Below the pieces are notes generated by a model. It ran no database searches. It worked only from the letters and a program-made list of their open reading frames with translations, and was not told the DNA's origin. Below are positions 54,601 to 64,000 of a stretch of DNA of 64,000 nucleotides, piece after piece. Position 1 is the stretch's first letter. Each line of letters begins with the position of its first letter. Made by a program: the position numbers and the translations under genes. This DNA comes from Symsagittifera roscoffensis (taxonomy: Eukaryota > Xenacoelomorpha > Acoela > Convolutidae). The stretch covers positions 8,471,671 to 8,535,670 of the forward strand of contig NC_087064.1 of assembly GCF_963678635.1 (NCBI RefSeq), written 5' to 3'.

Positions 54601-57600
54601 TGCGAGCAGAAACGGACACGAAGACGTCGTCGATTGTCTCTTACTGCACGGAGGAGGCGGAATGATCGAGTTTCGAAGCAAGACCAAAAGTGGACTCACA
54701 GCGCTTCATCTGGCTGCCCAGGCCAATGTCCCCGAAGGTCAGGATTGCACCCAGGGTCACATAGCATGTGGTAGATTACTCATATTCCACGGAATCCACG
54801 TGGACGAGATATCACGTGACCTGTTGACCCCGCTGCATATTTCGGCTCATTGTGGTCACGTGGCTATGGCGAAGTATTTGCTGCAGCATTATGCAAATCC
54901 AGATGCAAGAGCTCTCAACGGGTTCGCGCCGTTGCATGTTGCAGTCAGGAAACGCAGGATCCCTGTCATAATTTTGCTTCTGGAGTATTACGCAGATGTG
55001 AACATAAGCACAGAATCGGGTCTGACTCCGATGCACGTTGCGGCGTTTGTGGGCGCTGAACAAGCCATGCACCTGTTACTGAAGAGCGGGGCAGCTGTGA
55101 ATGCTGAGAGTGCGCTTGGAGAGAGGCCTCTGCATCTGGCAGTGCGTGCGAACAATCTGAAACTAGCAGAGTTGCTGCTTTCTTGTGGTTAGTATCCGTT
55201 CTCAAATCATTTTATCAACAACGACGATTCATTATCTTCAATCATATCAGATTCTATACTTCTATGACTTTATTTTGGAAAGGTAGTGATGAGTCAAATT
55301 TGTGCAAAAAGTTTTCTTACTTTTGAGGATTTTCATGAGGATAATTGACCTTAAAATTCTTAAAAGTTACTCTGCGAATTTTTGCTTGGCTGTCAATTTG
55401 AGCAAGGCTCTGTATTTCTTGTTAACAGGGAGTGATGTGGATGCGAGGACAACTGACGGAGGTCAGACTTGTCTGCATCTAGCAGCCAGGGCCAACAGTA
55501 CCCCTATGTGTGAACTTCTGCTGAAGCACGGAGCCAACCCCTCCAACTTTGCTTCCTCTTCTGGGGGTCACAGTGTGCTACACGCGGCTGCCAGGGACGG
55601 AGCTCTGGAGTGTGTCCAGATGCTGCTGCAGCGCGGAGTTGATCCCAACTGTCGAACTTTGGTATGTTATTTAATCCTTGTTTTTGACCAATTGAAATAA
55701 GATTTCTTAGCCATCATTACAAAAACAGTTTTCATTTTTTATCCAACCTAAGTCAGAAGATTCTGTGTTCAATTTTCGCGTACAATTTCGTTTAGCCAGT
55801 GATTAAATTAACTTGTTGAGACAAGAAATAATCTGTATTTGCGTGGTTTGAATCTCGTTGGCGGCTAAATCTTTTCAAATTTGAAAACTTTTCCTCTCAG
55901 AGATTGTTTTCTATTAAGAGTAATGAACTCAGTGAGTACTCTTATATATATATATATATATATCTTGGTGATTTTTTTTGTTGTTTTTTTTTACGCTCAA
56001 TTTTGATTTTTTTGATGTTTTTGAATTTCAAAGAGCTTAAACGTGATTTATTTTTTCTCGGAAACTCGATATTTGCTCATAAAAATTCAGTCATTTTATT
56101 GCGACTTCGTAGACATATTTACAAACTGATTTTTACCCAACAGTCACTTTTTATTAGGAAGGGAAATTCACAATGTCGAGAAAAATTGCATCAATTTTTT
56201 TTTGCTTTTTTGACTGCTTTACCTCTGGGCTGATCAGAGAGGGGTGTGTGTATGCGTGTGTTCGTAGTCTTTAATCAAGTGAGAGCAAATTACTTTAGAA
56301 GCGGCAACTAGATCATTAAAAAATTCAAATATTTTACAACCTCCTACATCCATCAATTCTTACTTCTTACATGCACTCACCTAGTAAAAGCTGACCAAGT
56401 AGATTTGAGAAAATTTGGTCTTCTGGTTAATTTTATTTTTCACTCGAAAATAGCCACCGCACATTGAAGACCTGTAAGTCGCGATTCGAAAAAATTTCAA
56501 AAAACGTCTGTACCAGTGTCGAGAAAAGCCGGTTTGAAATTTTCGAGTTTGTCTGATTTCGAGTGAGTGAAGCAAGCGAGGAACGCTTGTTATATAAAAG
56601 TTGGTTTTTTATGCTAAGTGAATTTGATGATACTAAAAGCTTAACTTGTTTTGTAAGCTTGATAAAGCATTTCCATGGCAATAGAAAATTTTCAATTTTT
56701 TGTTTGAACAACAAAAATTTTCAATTTTTTGCACAATAAATAATTTTCAATTGTTTGGTTGTTTTTTCTTTTATGAAGACAACTTGTCAATTATATCTAA
56801 TTCCCTAAAATTCTACGCATTCGTATGTGTCTCTCATCACACAATCCACAAAAGTCGATAATAATTCGAAGAAGAAGAGACTTTTTAGTAGTTTTTGTTA
56901 ATCAATGTGGTCGGAAGATTGTGTTGCTTCCACAGCAATTGGGTATCCTTTGTTTTTTTTAATTGTCTATAATTTGATCTTCTCAAGCTGTAAATTGTGT
57001 TCGATTTTTCGCGGGAGCCGAGATTCCTTTGATTGTAAATTTTATTTGTCTGACTGGCATTTCTCTGCTTATGTTTTGTCGGCTTTCTTCCCAAAGCCTA
57101 GTCTTTTCGTCCCATGTGAGTTTTTTTTTTACCGTTATTGGAAGTCGATCTGTAATTTCTATATTCATTAACTCTAATTTTATCGAGTTTTTTTTCAATT
57201 TATCTCTCCCTAATTGGTTTCGGCGCAAGATATGTTGGCTTCGATATTTGTTGGCTTTTGTATGTTTCTGGGGGTTTGTGTTTTTGGTCTTCTTAGTTTT
57301 ATTGGAAAGATCTTTTTCGGCTCAACGAACGTCCACCTAAGTATTGTTCGCTTAGTTGCTGCTCGGTAAAATGCTTTGAAGGGTTATTTAGATCGTCGAT
57401 TTGGATCTCGATATTTTTTGGATCTCGATATTTTACGCAGGTTTTTTTTCTTATCGTTTCCATCTATTAGTTATGAGACAGCAATGAACGAAATAGATGT
57501 GATCCGAATTTTTTTTCTGTTTTAGGTCATTGTTTTTTATAACATTTGCAAAAAGGTTTTCCTTGATTTTTTTTTACGATTTCTTCAACAGAATTCATTC

Positions 57601-60600
57601 AAAGTTTCCTTTTGAGACATAATCTTTTAATTTTTCGCATTTTCTGTATCGCAAGTGGTGTAAATTAACTGCATCATTTTCTACGCCTGCGTTAACCAAG
57701 CCGTATGAAATCGGATTTTTAAAATGTAAATATCTTGGTTAACAAAATCACTGAATCGTTTTGTCAGCTTTCTTTAACTGTTACTTTTTTTGAGCATGTT
57801 TGCTTTTTAAATGCCCAACCTATTAAAATTCTTTTTTTTTTATCTTGGATGTAAAATTCAACAATTCCGGTTTTGTAAAGTTTTAGTTTTTAGTCGACGT
57901 TTTTTTTCGACTAAGACAGTTTGGGCTCATCATGCATCAGTTCATTGGCCTAATTTTGTGTCCTTTGAAGGGCGGAAAAAATTTTCTTTGCACGTGTGGG
58001 TTTCGAGGTGAACTCAGTTTTAAAACACTTTAAATACCTGATTTTGTCAAAATTTTCTGCAGCACATGGTAAACTAATCTGAATCGGAAAATCAAGAGCT
58101 CAGATTACGGAGCTACTGTTGGGCTTCGCAGCAGTTGAGGAAAACATTTTAATTAGAACTCAGCTATTTCCTATCATTGGGAGTTTTAATTAAAAATTCC
58201 TTAAATCAGCATCCTTTGTCGATTAATTGTGTCTGCTGTTGCGGGATTCATTTGGTTTGAAATCAAAAGTCACCTGCGCTATTTTTGTTATTGCTCAAAT
58301 AAAAACCCGGAGGCAAATTAGGCAAGCTCCGTAAACCTGTACAGAAAATCCACCCAACTAAGCAGTCAATCGATGCTGTAAATTAAGGTATTGTTCGACG
58401 TGCAATTGCTTGGAAATAAAGAAGGGTAGATATTGGAAAATCAATACCGTCCCTTCATTTGAAGGAAACTAACTATGCGTATGCAATCTGGCGAATACGG
58501 GAACTGATGTCATGTTCAGAAAGTCTGTTTGTTTCTTTTAGCTTTTTCATGCTTCCATATTTGAAATCAAGATTTTGAAAGAACAAATAATTTTTTGTTG
58601 TCGTTTTTTTGAAATCGTTTGTTTCTTGATTTTTGCTTTTTCATGCATCCAACTTTGAAAACAAACGATTTTTAAAGAACAAATAAATTGTTTGCTGCCG
58701 ATTTTTTTGAAATCGTTTGTTTCTTGATTTTCGCTTTTTGATGCTTCCAAATATAAAATTGAAAGATTTTAAAAGAACAAAAAATTTAATGTGCTAATGA
58801 AAAATGGCAAAAGAACTGCATGAATAAACATAATTTCGGACTGTAAGCGGGCTGAGAAAAGCGACTGATAGTTTTTTAAGGCTGAAAAATTAAATGGCGT
58901 AAACCACGTGCTGTAACTTTCCATGAATTACTGCTGACGTATCCTTGTCACAGGGAATTTCCTGTTAAGCAATGGACACAAAAATATTCCATGCGTAAAT
59001 GTACTTCACTAATGTTGATCGATGATATGACTCTGAGTCCATTTGTTTGTTCTTATTTTTTGGTATGGATGTCATTGTAATTTTAAAACTAGCTTGTAGA
59101 TTGATTAACTTCAGAGCCGTCTGACATGCTAATTTTCTTAAAAACTGGAAAAGAAGTGCATTTTTAGCTCATCATAGGTAGTAATTAATTTAATCAAATA
59201 AACTCCTTGAAAATGAGTTTTTTTTTGGATTCGTGGTTTTCGTCCTAATTTCCGTCTCCTCGGTTTGCGTTTTTTAAAAGTTGTTTATTACACAAGCAAT
59301 GCTTGTGTTATGCGATAAAATGTGTTCATTTTGAAAGTGTTCATTTTGATCAATAACCAGCTATTAAGTACAGCCAATGCTAAGGATTTTAACACAGAGT
59401 ATTATTGTTTCGACTTTCGAACGGAAAAAACGGAATATTTGTGCTCGGGTAGTTTTTTTCTTCAGACAAATTTCGACTTTTTAACTAGCCATTTTTGACG
59501 GGATTTTTTTATTATCATTCAAGGATTATTCTTGTCCTGAGCTTAAATATTTTGCCTGTTATCATTTTTTCGTAAAGTCATGGGGGTAAAAGATTGGCAT
59601 TTCGGCCAATTTGGGACAATTAATGCGCGATATGTTTCGCGCTATTAACGCGTAAGCGGAGATTTAATCCGTCATAGAAATCGTTCCAAATTGTTTGAAG
59701 GAAGCTTATTTGCCATAATTGATTTGATACAAGGAACGAAATCTATCTTTTTGTATTTTATATGCCGTGTGGGGGGATGATTTTTATAAATTTCAAATTA
59801 AAAAAAAATTTAATTTTATTTTATTTCATTTAATTTTTTCATGCTTTGACTGCTCTATAAATTGAGGCATGTTAGTTGGTAATTTTCTTTTTTTTTCAAA
59901 TTGACTGAAACTGCTTATGCGTGACTCAAGAAATTTTGCAGACTCGAAATCTTAGTCATTCAGTTTTTCCAGTAGCAGTGTTTTCGGCTTGATGTGAGAT
60001 CAAGACCCAATTGTTTGCCTTAGCTGCCACTTGGTAAATGATTAGTTACCAAATTTTGAGAAATTTCTGCATCTCATCTGAGGCAAAGGAATGAAGTTTT
60101 TGTAGATGTACATATCGACTTTTTTAAAGTTACATCTAGAAGAAAACTTATCGACATCCGTCCTTTTTTATTCGCTTGTTTTTGATTTACCTAGTTTGAG
60201 TTACCGAGTTTTTTCAATGTAGACATTTTCTTTACATTTATTGCGTTCAGTTTTTTTTGTTTTTAAATAAATCAATTCGGTTTATTTCAGTTTTAATTTT
60301 TTTTGAAAAGTGTTTTCTTTTTTTAAAATGAAAATATATATTCAGTTTTTTTTTTTCTTGAAACAAAAAAAAAATAATTTTTTTATTTTTTTCTTCGTTG
60401 TAAAAAACTTGATAATGGTTTTTAGGAAAATCTTTTTTTAATCAGTTTTTTGGAATTTTTTTTGAGATTCTGTGAAGATTTAAGTGCAAATATTTGTTTA
60501 AAAATTTGAAATTTGAAACCAGTTTGAGCTGTTTGTGCCTCATTTCGTACGCTTCTAATGCTTGTTTTTTTAAAAATTTAAATGTAACACAAAAATCCTT

Positions 60601-63600
60601 TTTCCATTTTCATTTGTCAGCCCTAAGTCTTTCTCTTCTTTTACCAGGTAATTTATTGTTAACTAGTAATAAAGGTATTTAGTTACCTTGAATTTTTGAA
60701 AAAGGTTGATTTAATTGAAATTTTACTCTTAAAATTTTTTCAATGAAAGGCATTTGCTTAAATGTATACCAACTTTTAGTGTCTTTCACCTATGAAGTTT
60801 TTGTAGGGTTTTGAATTTAAAAAAAAAAATATTGCTGATTGTTATTTGACTGTCTGAAAGTTTTTGCTTTGTTCAGCTATTCATTATGCATTTCAGAGCA
60901 TAAGATCTGTAGCCCAGCGTTTGAGCAAAATGTTTTTTTTTGGGTTGTTCCGACCACTCCTTAATAAAAGTCTAAAGCAACTATAGTGTGGAGTGTTTTC
61001 CTGAATTTGAAACCCTTAGAGAAAGCTCATAATACGATTTTAAAGTCGTGATTTGGATTTCAAAAACAAATCCAAAAATGTATCTCAGCTGTGAAGAGAA
61101 CAATTGGTCTGAAAAGAATTTTAGGAATGAAGCGATAGACGTTCAATATAATTTACTGCCATATATGAATTTTTGTAGCTATAATTTTTTTTTGAACACT
61201 TTTCAAATTAATTGCAGTTACTTTCACGTACGACCTTCCCAATTTCTTTGAAAATCATACGAAACTAGTGATTTCGTTTAAGGCAGTTTTTAATTCAGTA
61301 GCGGATTGGGGGGGGGGACGCGACTGGGTTGAACCCCATCTAAAAGTTTTCTTAAAGCCCCTTGGGCGTCAATATTTTATAATTTTAAGAGGAAGCGCGC
61401 GCGAAAAAAAAACGTGACTGAAAATTTTGGCCTATTTTTTTTTAAATTTCACTTGCGGCGCAGAAATTTTTGTCAAAATATGGTCTTTTTTTGATTTGGG
61501 AGAGCTCAGAAAATCAATTTGGACGACCTATAAAAAAGGTCAACAAAATTTTCGTATTTTTTTCAAATACCCCTTCGAGAAAATCTTTCATGCGCCCCTG
61601 AATTAATTATTTCAATTTGACTTTACTTTCTTACTTTCCTTTGTTTTTTTTCAGAGTCGTTGGGCGTAGTTATAGGTAGGTCATGTTGATTTTTTTTTCG
61701 TTTTGGAGGTCTTTAAATGGTCTAATAACAAAGGATATGAATTCATACTTTAGTGCTCATGAATGCGCTAAGGTATATGTGTTTTTTTTTAGTTTATTTG
61801 CTTGAAGGCAAGTAAAATGCACTCCAATTCTGAAAGCTGAAAAAGCGTGAATAATTGTGATCGATTTCTAGTTTCAAAAGTGGAATATAATTTTTTAATT
61901 TCTCAGTGAAATAAATTTTTTTTTCTCATAATCCAGTTTTTTTTTTCAAAATGGATAAATTTTTTCATAAATGTGCCAATTATAAATTGCTCTTGAATTT
62001 TAAATATCTTCAAGAGCTTTAATTGAAATTCGAAAAGTTTTTTTCTAATCATTTTTAACAAGTCAATTTTTTGTTCTGTTTCATTGCATTCATTGACTCT
62101 TTTCCAACTATCTGTTGGCTATGTTTTAATATGCCATTTTGCATTATCTAGTACCTTTTTTTAATGGCCTACTTCGCAAAGCATGGATTTTCATTCTGAT
62201 CTAAACTGTTTTTACTGTAATGGAAAGTGTTTCTGTATTTTGTTAGTTTACCAACTCTGATTTTGAATTTTTTTTGTCCATTAAACAGTTTATGCAGTTA
62301 TATCGGTTAAGTCATGTTCTATTACTTAGTTTACAGAGCTAAATTTTTTCTTATACTTTTTGTTTTGAAACCGTTTTGTCGTAAAACAATTGAGTTGGAA
62401 AACTTTTTTGCCATAAACTTTCAAACAACAGTTTTGATTTTGGCTTGGGTAGACCCAGTTCTGGCGGCTTAGTTGCTGCTCGGTGAATGGTTATCAATGC
62501 ATTTTTCAAGGTTGTTGACGGATTTCATGATACTGACATATGAAATTGTTTGTGGATGTCGTTTTTTGCAACTTTTCAATTGATTTTTCAACTCATCTTC
62601 ATTGCCTAAATTTTGGAAGTGAAGGCACTTATTTTTCACAAAAGTGTTTCCACATTTCTAAACCTGTAGTATCAATGTGTGCAAAGTCTCGATAGGAGGG
62701 GATTTTCAATAAAAAAGACTGTTTTTCAAAAAAGACAAAAAAAAGAGGGGGTTTTGATCTGTTCAATTGTTTATGATTGAATTGCATTTTCAATTATTTA
62801 AGTTGGTTTTTTTTCTCTCAGGAAAAAGCCGCAAAACTTCTTCTTGATCGAATTAGATTTTTGCTATTCGAGTTTTTTTTTGTTTTAGATTCAGTTGAAA
62901 TTGATTTGCTGAAAAAGGAATACAATTAAGGCTCCCCAAGAAAGTGAAAATGGCGCGAAAAACGGCAATGACATTGTTTTTGAGAACTGATCAAAAAAGT
63001 TCCGAACAGAATTTTTTTGATCTTATTTTCTCAAAGTATAAATGTCTCAAAGTTCTCAACTATAAATGCGAGGTGGGGGAAAAGGGAAAAGCGCTTCACT
63101 TTATTTTTTTTTTCAGAAGGGGGGTGAGCTGACTGCACTGCATCTTGCAGCCAAATACGGCCACATGGAAGTGTGCAGACTTCTGCTGGCACATGGGGCA
63201 TCTCCGGACATAGCCGCCACCAGTGCCAGCTGTTTCACCCCACTCCATCTGGCAGTGATGAATGGACACAGTGATGTGGCCGCTCTTCTTCTACAGTCAG
63301 GAGCATCTGCTAACTCTATAGCAGCAGTACGTAACTTTCACTCTGTTACAGTAACTACCCCCCCCCCCCACCCCACCCCACCGTTCTCCCTCTTTTTGTG
63401 ATTTTTAATCCATGAAAATTACGTTAACACTGACCGATTTCTACACCTGTGATTTTTACCCAATGAAACTTGCGTTATCATTAACTGATTGTTTTGGAAA
63501 TTTGGACTGCTTGGTTATTGCTCAACTCCAAACTCATGAATAGTGTTAACAGGTGATATGGAGTGGTTGAACAATTAATTATTACTCATTTTGCTTGCTA

Positions 63601-64000
63601 GTGCAGCATAATATTACTCATTATGCTTTAAAATATTATTCCATTATGCTAGTATTACTCATTATGCTTTGAAAGATGATATGGATTGTTTGAACAGTTA
63701 GTTATCACTCATTATGCTTGCTACTGTGCGTATTGCTGGTGACATCAAAAAAGTGTCAATCATAAAATGTTCTAGAGATTCAAAGAGCTTCTAGGCCAAC
63801 TATTTTTTTCTTTGGCTGTTTTTTTTTCTGCTTACTTGCGTTCATTGACTCTTTTCCAACTGTCTGTTGGCTGTGTTTTAGAATGGTCTCTCGCCACTGC
63901 ATATGGCAGTGAGTAGGAATTCGGTAGAGATGTGCCAGCGACTGGTGGACCAGGGGGCATTCCCAGACGCACAGACCAAATGGGGCGAGAGTCCAGCCCA
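42450..64000 (+). CDS. ANK: Ankyrin, membrane-binding (ANK repeat) domain, partial gene of seven exons
   Basis: Exons: 42450-42668, 52382-52582, 53122-53655, 54578-55187, 55429-55661, 63117-63326 and 63882 to the edge (about 708 residues). All introns are GT…AG; phases are 0 except the phase-1 intron between exons 4 and 5. The translation follows the standard ankyrin order: YLRAARNG at the start, then [52 protein letters not shown] and so on. About 19 complete ANK repeats of the usual 24 are here; the spectrin-binding ZU5/UPA and death domains must lie beyond the right edge. Ankyrins attach membrane proteins to the spectrin skeleton. Oddities: a Ser/Asn/Thr-rich insert of about 50 residues between repeats 5 and 6, and an enlarged repeat 10. 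Exons are GC-rich, introns very AT-rich and full of transposons. The start lies upstream; it may be in the exons at 35152-40468. Confidence 0.92.
42781..43566 (+). repeat. ~430-bp dispersed family, two fused copies (R3)
   Basis: The first half has CATAAGTCGCGATGATTTTTT, CCTCTATCGAATAACGCAAA and CCAATCATAAAG; the second starts about 43200 and ends with TTTTCAACTGTCTGTTGGCTATG, the family's 3' hairpin region. It is non-coding. Confidence 0.6.
44290..44735 (+). mobile_element. ~430-bp dispersed element, copy R4
   Basis: The left end has an intact hairpin, TAAGAGTC…GACTCTTA. The body carries CACTATCGAACAGCAAAATT. The right end is TTTTCCAACGGTCTGTCGGC. Confidence 0.72.
44815..44940. repeat. Long near-perfect hairpin, about 55-nt arms
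   Basis: CGGTAGGGCTGAGCGTTC pairs with GAACGCTCAGCCCAACCG, and the complementarity continues inward (GACACATTTC with GAAATGTGTC, GCACATTTTGC with GCAAAATGTGT) to the loop AACCT at about 44870. It lies inside an ankyrin intron on the transcribed strand. It could be a miniature transposon or a small-RNA precursor. Confidence 0.82.
45592..46849. mobile_element. TA-inserting element with long inverted ends, copy B (1258 bp)
   Basis: CCCGCATACAGTTTCAAGCG at the left is inverted at the right (TCTAAACTTGGATGCGGG), with TA directly outside both ends. A 384-bp internal segment is tandemly duplicated: 45701-46084 and 46085-46463 are nearly identical, which accounts for the greater length than copy A. 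The right third (46620-46830) is a dense array of ATAATCGATTATAAT-like palindromes. No transposase is encoded. Confidence 0.8.
45701..46463. repeat. 384-bp tandem duplication inside the TA element
   Basis: The second unit starts at 46085 (ATCTCCCTTTTTGAAATCAA) exactly 384 bases after the first. Only one or two differences are visible (for example TAATCGATTT against TAATCAATTT), so the duplication is recent. Confidence 0.9.
47251..49200. other. Intronic stretch without recognised gene
   Basis: A phrase at about 48115-48175 (GTGACGCAGTTGTAAATCAA, GAATCGATTCATTAATACCAG) recurs in diverged form at 50285-50345, and one at 47790-47870 resembles 45410-45480. So old dispersed repeats are present. 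Nothing codes. Confidence 0.5.
49205..49654 (+). mobile_element. Short element with terminal hairpins, subfamily 2, copy E3
   Basis: Begins GTTCCGACTTTCAAAG and ends CAGGGCTTTGTTCTGA then TACGAGCAGCCCTGTT. The interior matches 31539-32010. It is directly followed by E4. Confidence 0.72.
49655..50177 (+). mobile_element. Short element with terminal hairpins, copy E4, directly behind E3
   Basis: Begins GTTCCGACTTTCGATACGAA (hairpin CTTTCG/CGAAAG) and ends TTCAGGGCTTCGCCCTGATA (hairpin) plus CGAGCAGTCTTGTT. The interior GGGACAATTAACGCGCGATA matches E1 and E5. Two elements sharing ends but not interiors stand end to end. Confidence 0.78.
50996..51130. repeat. Tandem duplication, 67-bp unit
   Basis: ATTAAGTGCTGTTTGCACAG…TTTTTTAAG at 50996-51062 is repeated with a few changes at 51063-51130, where it runs into element R6. 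Confidence 0.85.
51127..51292 (+). mobile_element. ~430-bp dispersed element, internally deleted copy R6
   Basis: The left end ATTCGATGAACGTAGTTCAG with ACTCTTATAAAGGTCG and the right end TTGACTCTTTTCCAACTGTCTG with GTTGGCTAT remain; most of the middle is missing, so the two family ends lie only about 165 bases apart. Confidence 0.72.
51880..51965 (+). repeat. Possible tRNA-derived SINE head
   Basis: GGTTCGAAACC (51932-51942) is a perfect B box, with AGTCGGCTGTAGCACTTGGG upstream as a poor A box. It is followed by a tail with GCAAAGTGCAGCTTCGCCTC at about 52040, also seen near 52285. Confidence 0.45.
52139..52168. repeat. Perfect 12-bp palindromic arms
   Basis: AAACATCGATTT and AAATCGATGTTT flank a short T run. 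Confidence 0.75.
52382..52582 (+). CDS. ANK: Ankyrin exon b: ANK repeats 3-4
   Basis: The acceptor is TTTTGTTGTAG at 52381; the exon is 67 codons, phase 0 on both sides, donor GAT|GTAAGT. It encodes [20 protein letters not shown] and [20 protein letters not shown], matching repeats 3 and 4 of ankyrins closely. 'SVTPERGF' replaces the usual 'AQSQNGF'. Confidence 0.93.
53122..53655 (+). CDS. ANK: Ankyrin exon c: ANK repeats 5-8 with a Ser/Asn-rich insert
   Basis: The acceptor is GATTGTTTCAG at 53121 and the donor AAG|GTTGGT; 178 codons in phase 0. Repeat 5 starts [20 protein letters not shown]. In the usual ankyrin, repeat 6 follows after about ten residues; here about 50 extra residues (nucleotides ~53203-53352), rich in Thr, Asn, Ser and Arg and ending [13 protein letters not shown], intervene before [19 protein letters not shown]. 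Repeats 7 and 8 follow ([40 protein letters not shown]). The insert is in frame and within one exon, so it is a real loop extension. Confidence 0.92.
53775..54268. mobile_element. hAT-type MITE, copy 2, carrying a nested MITE
   Basis: The ends CTGGGGCGGATTTAGG and CCTAGATCCGCCCCTG and the perfect 8-base duplication CATACATC (53767-53774 and 54269-54276) identify it. It is the same family as 3894-4306. Its length is increased by a second MITE at 53973-54209. It lies in an ankyrin intron. Confidence 0.9.
53973..54209. mobile_element. Nested MITE, 237 bp
   Basis: The termini GGATCATGTTAACTAT and ATAGTTAACATGATCC are a perfect 16-bp inverted pair. The flanks carry a perfect 8-base duplication, TTTTTAGG (53965-53972 and 54210-54217), formed from the host MITE. 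Inside is a 31-bp tandem duplication (AATAACGTCAACCAATAGGA at 54058 and 54089). The 8-bp duplication suggests hAT mobilisation. Confidence 0.9.
54578..55187 (+). CDS. ANK: Ankyrin exon d: ANK repeats 9-14
   Basis: The acceptor is TATTTAG at 54577; 610 bases; donor TGTG|GTTAGT leaves one base of a Gly codon (phase 1). Six repeats are encoded, with [20 protein letters not shown] first. Repeat 10 is enlarged by about seven residues ([19 protein letters not shown] where HVECVKHLL is usual). Later repeats ([40 protein letters not shown]) keep the ankyrin order. Without splicing, the frame stops at 55190-55192. Confidence 0.93.
55429..55661 (+). CDS. ANK: Ankyrin exon e: end of repeat 14, repeats 15-16
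   Basis: The acceptor is TTGTTAACAG at 55428; the exon completes the split Gly codon and encodes [34 protein letters not shown] and [20 protein letters not shown], donor TTG|GTATGT in phase 0. The intron before it is only 241 bases. Confidence 0.92.
58526..58800. repeat. Tandem repeat, about 96-bp unit, three copies
   Basis: GCTTTTT(C/G)ATGC(T/A)TCCA recurs at 58541, 58635 and 58733, each followed by an AAAGAACAAA block and TTTTTTTGAAATCGTTTGTT. Confidence 0.85.
59405..59865 (+). mobile_element. Short element with hairpin end, copy E5, 3' end missing
   Basis: Starts TGTTTCGACTTTCGAACGG and carries GGGACAATTAATGCGCGATA and AGCGGAGATTTAATCCGTCA like E1 and E4. The 3' hairpin is absent. Confidence 0.7.
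61296..61600. mobile_element. hAT-type MITE, copy 3, degraded
   Basis: The ends CAGTAGCGGATT and TTTCATGCGCCCCTG are decayed forms of those at 3894-4306, and the interior CCCTTCGAGAAAATC is shared. The flanks TTTTAATT and AATTAATT match at six of eight bases. Confidence 0.7.
61652..62130 (+). mobile_element. ~430-bp dispersed element, copy R7
   Basis: Left end CAGAGTCGTTGGGCGTAGTT, right end TTGACTCTTTTCCAACTATC plus TGTTGGCTATG with the 3' hairpin. It is non-coding. Confidence 0.68.
63117..63326 (+). CDS. ANK: Ankyrin exon f: ANK repeats 17-18
   Basis: The acceptor is a long T run then CAG at 63116; 70 codons, phase 0, donor GCA|GTACGT. It encodes [20 protein letters not shown] and [20 protein letters not shown], corresponding to the GFTPLHVAAKYG repeat of other ankyrins. 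Confidence 0.93.
63551..63730. repeat. Short repeats of TTACTCATTATGCTT
   Basis: Four to five copies of TTA(C/T)CACTCAT-type or ATTACTCATTATGCTT occur between 63581 and 63720, and a larger phrase (GATATGGA.TG.TTGAACA.TTA) is repeated about 121 bases apart. Confidence 0.7.
63736..63881 (+). mobile_element. 3' fragment of the ~430-bp family (R8) ending at an exon border
   Basis: It carries GTGTCAATCATAAAATGTTC and CATTGACTCTTTTCCAACTG plus TCTGTTGGCTGTGTTTTAG. The final AG at 63880-63881 is the splice acceptor of the last ankyrin exon. Confidence 0.75.
63882..64000 (+). CDS. ANK: Ankyrin exon g: ANK repeat 19 and start of 20, cut by the edge
   Basis: It begins [20 protein letters not shown] in phase 0 after TTTTAG and is still open at 64000 (WGESPA, the start of the next repeat). 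It continues the order of exon f. Confidence 0.9.

Larger units (their letters stand above)
55662..63116 (+). other. Ankyrin intron, 7.5 kb
   Basis: It joins …NCRTL to [11 protein letters not shown] in phase 0. It contains a (TA)n tract at 55943-55963 inside a fragment of the ~430-bp family (55913 to about 56235), a 3-unit tandem repeat at 58526-58800, E5, hAT MITE copy 3 and R7. Long T/A runs fill 60180-60480. No coding sequence is visible. Confidence 0.8.

Noticed and set aside
58547-58750. Repetitive minus-strand ORF with [10 protein letters not shown]-like units as a repeat protein
   Set aside because: It is a by-product of the 96-bp tandem repeat, whose unit length keeps the frame only by chance and not in every unit.

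Overview
The window is from a nuclear genome of an invertebrate animal; I cannot place the phylum. It is AT-rich, has long introns with GT...AG borders, and its recognisable single-copy gene is ankyrin, a metazoan gene. The rest is dense in transposons of animal type: a BEL/Pao retroelement, two non-LTR retrotransposons, hAT-like and TA-inserting miniature elements, and tRNA-derived short elements.

Layout. Positions 1-3530: two adjacent minus-strand ORFs (121 aa basic, then at least 527 aa running off the left edge) with a repeat-rich leader and a decayed coding stretch upstream. They look like the front of an unidentified retroelement or virus-like element. 3894-4306: hAT-like MITE with a perfect 8-bp target duplication. 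About 5000-8060: broken BEL/Pao pol. 9238-10232: TA-inserting element with long inverted ends. 10426-13032: a 1.3-kb tandem duplication. 18540-23820: two non-LTR elements head to head, the plus-strand one apparently inserted into the minus-strand one. 24836-26100: tandem array of about 170-bp units. 26.2-35.0 kb: no gene that I can support, but many dispersed repeats, hairpins and a foldback.

Gene block. A TATA box at 35091 and an ATG at 35152 open a three-exon coding region (35152-36622, 37268-38104, 38520 to about 40435 or to the stop at 40468). It encodes about 1,410 residues of largely disordered, Ser/Asn/Arg-rich protein of no family I recognise. From 42450 to the right edge, seven exons encode the N-terminal membrane-binding domain of ankyrin (at least 19 ANK repeats, in register with the standard 24). 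The last upstream exon can splice in phase to the first ankyrin exon, so the window may hold one ankyrin gene with a very long disordered N-terminal extension. It may equally hold two genes, since a stop and AATAAA lie at 40468 and 40641.

The ankyrin introns are full of two short dispersed families with terminal hairpins. One, about 430 bp, shows an insertion into a T-run of a tandem repeat and in another copy supplies the splice acceptor of an ankyrin exon. A second TA element (45592-46849), a MITE nested in a MITE (53775-54268) and a 126-bp near-perfect hairpin (44815-44940) also lie in these introns.
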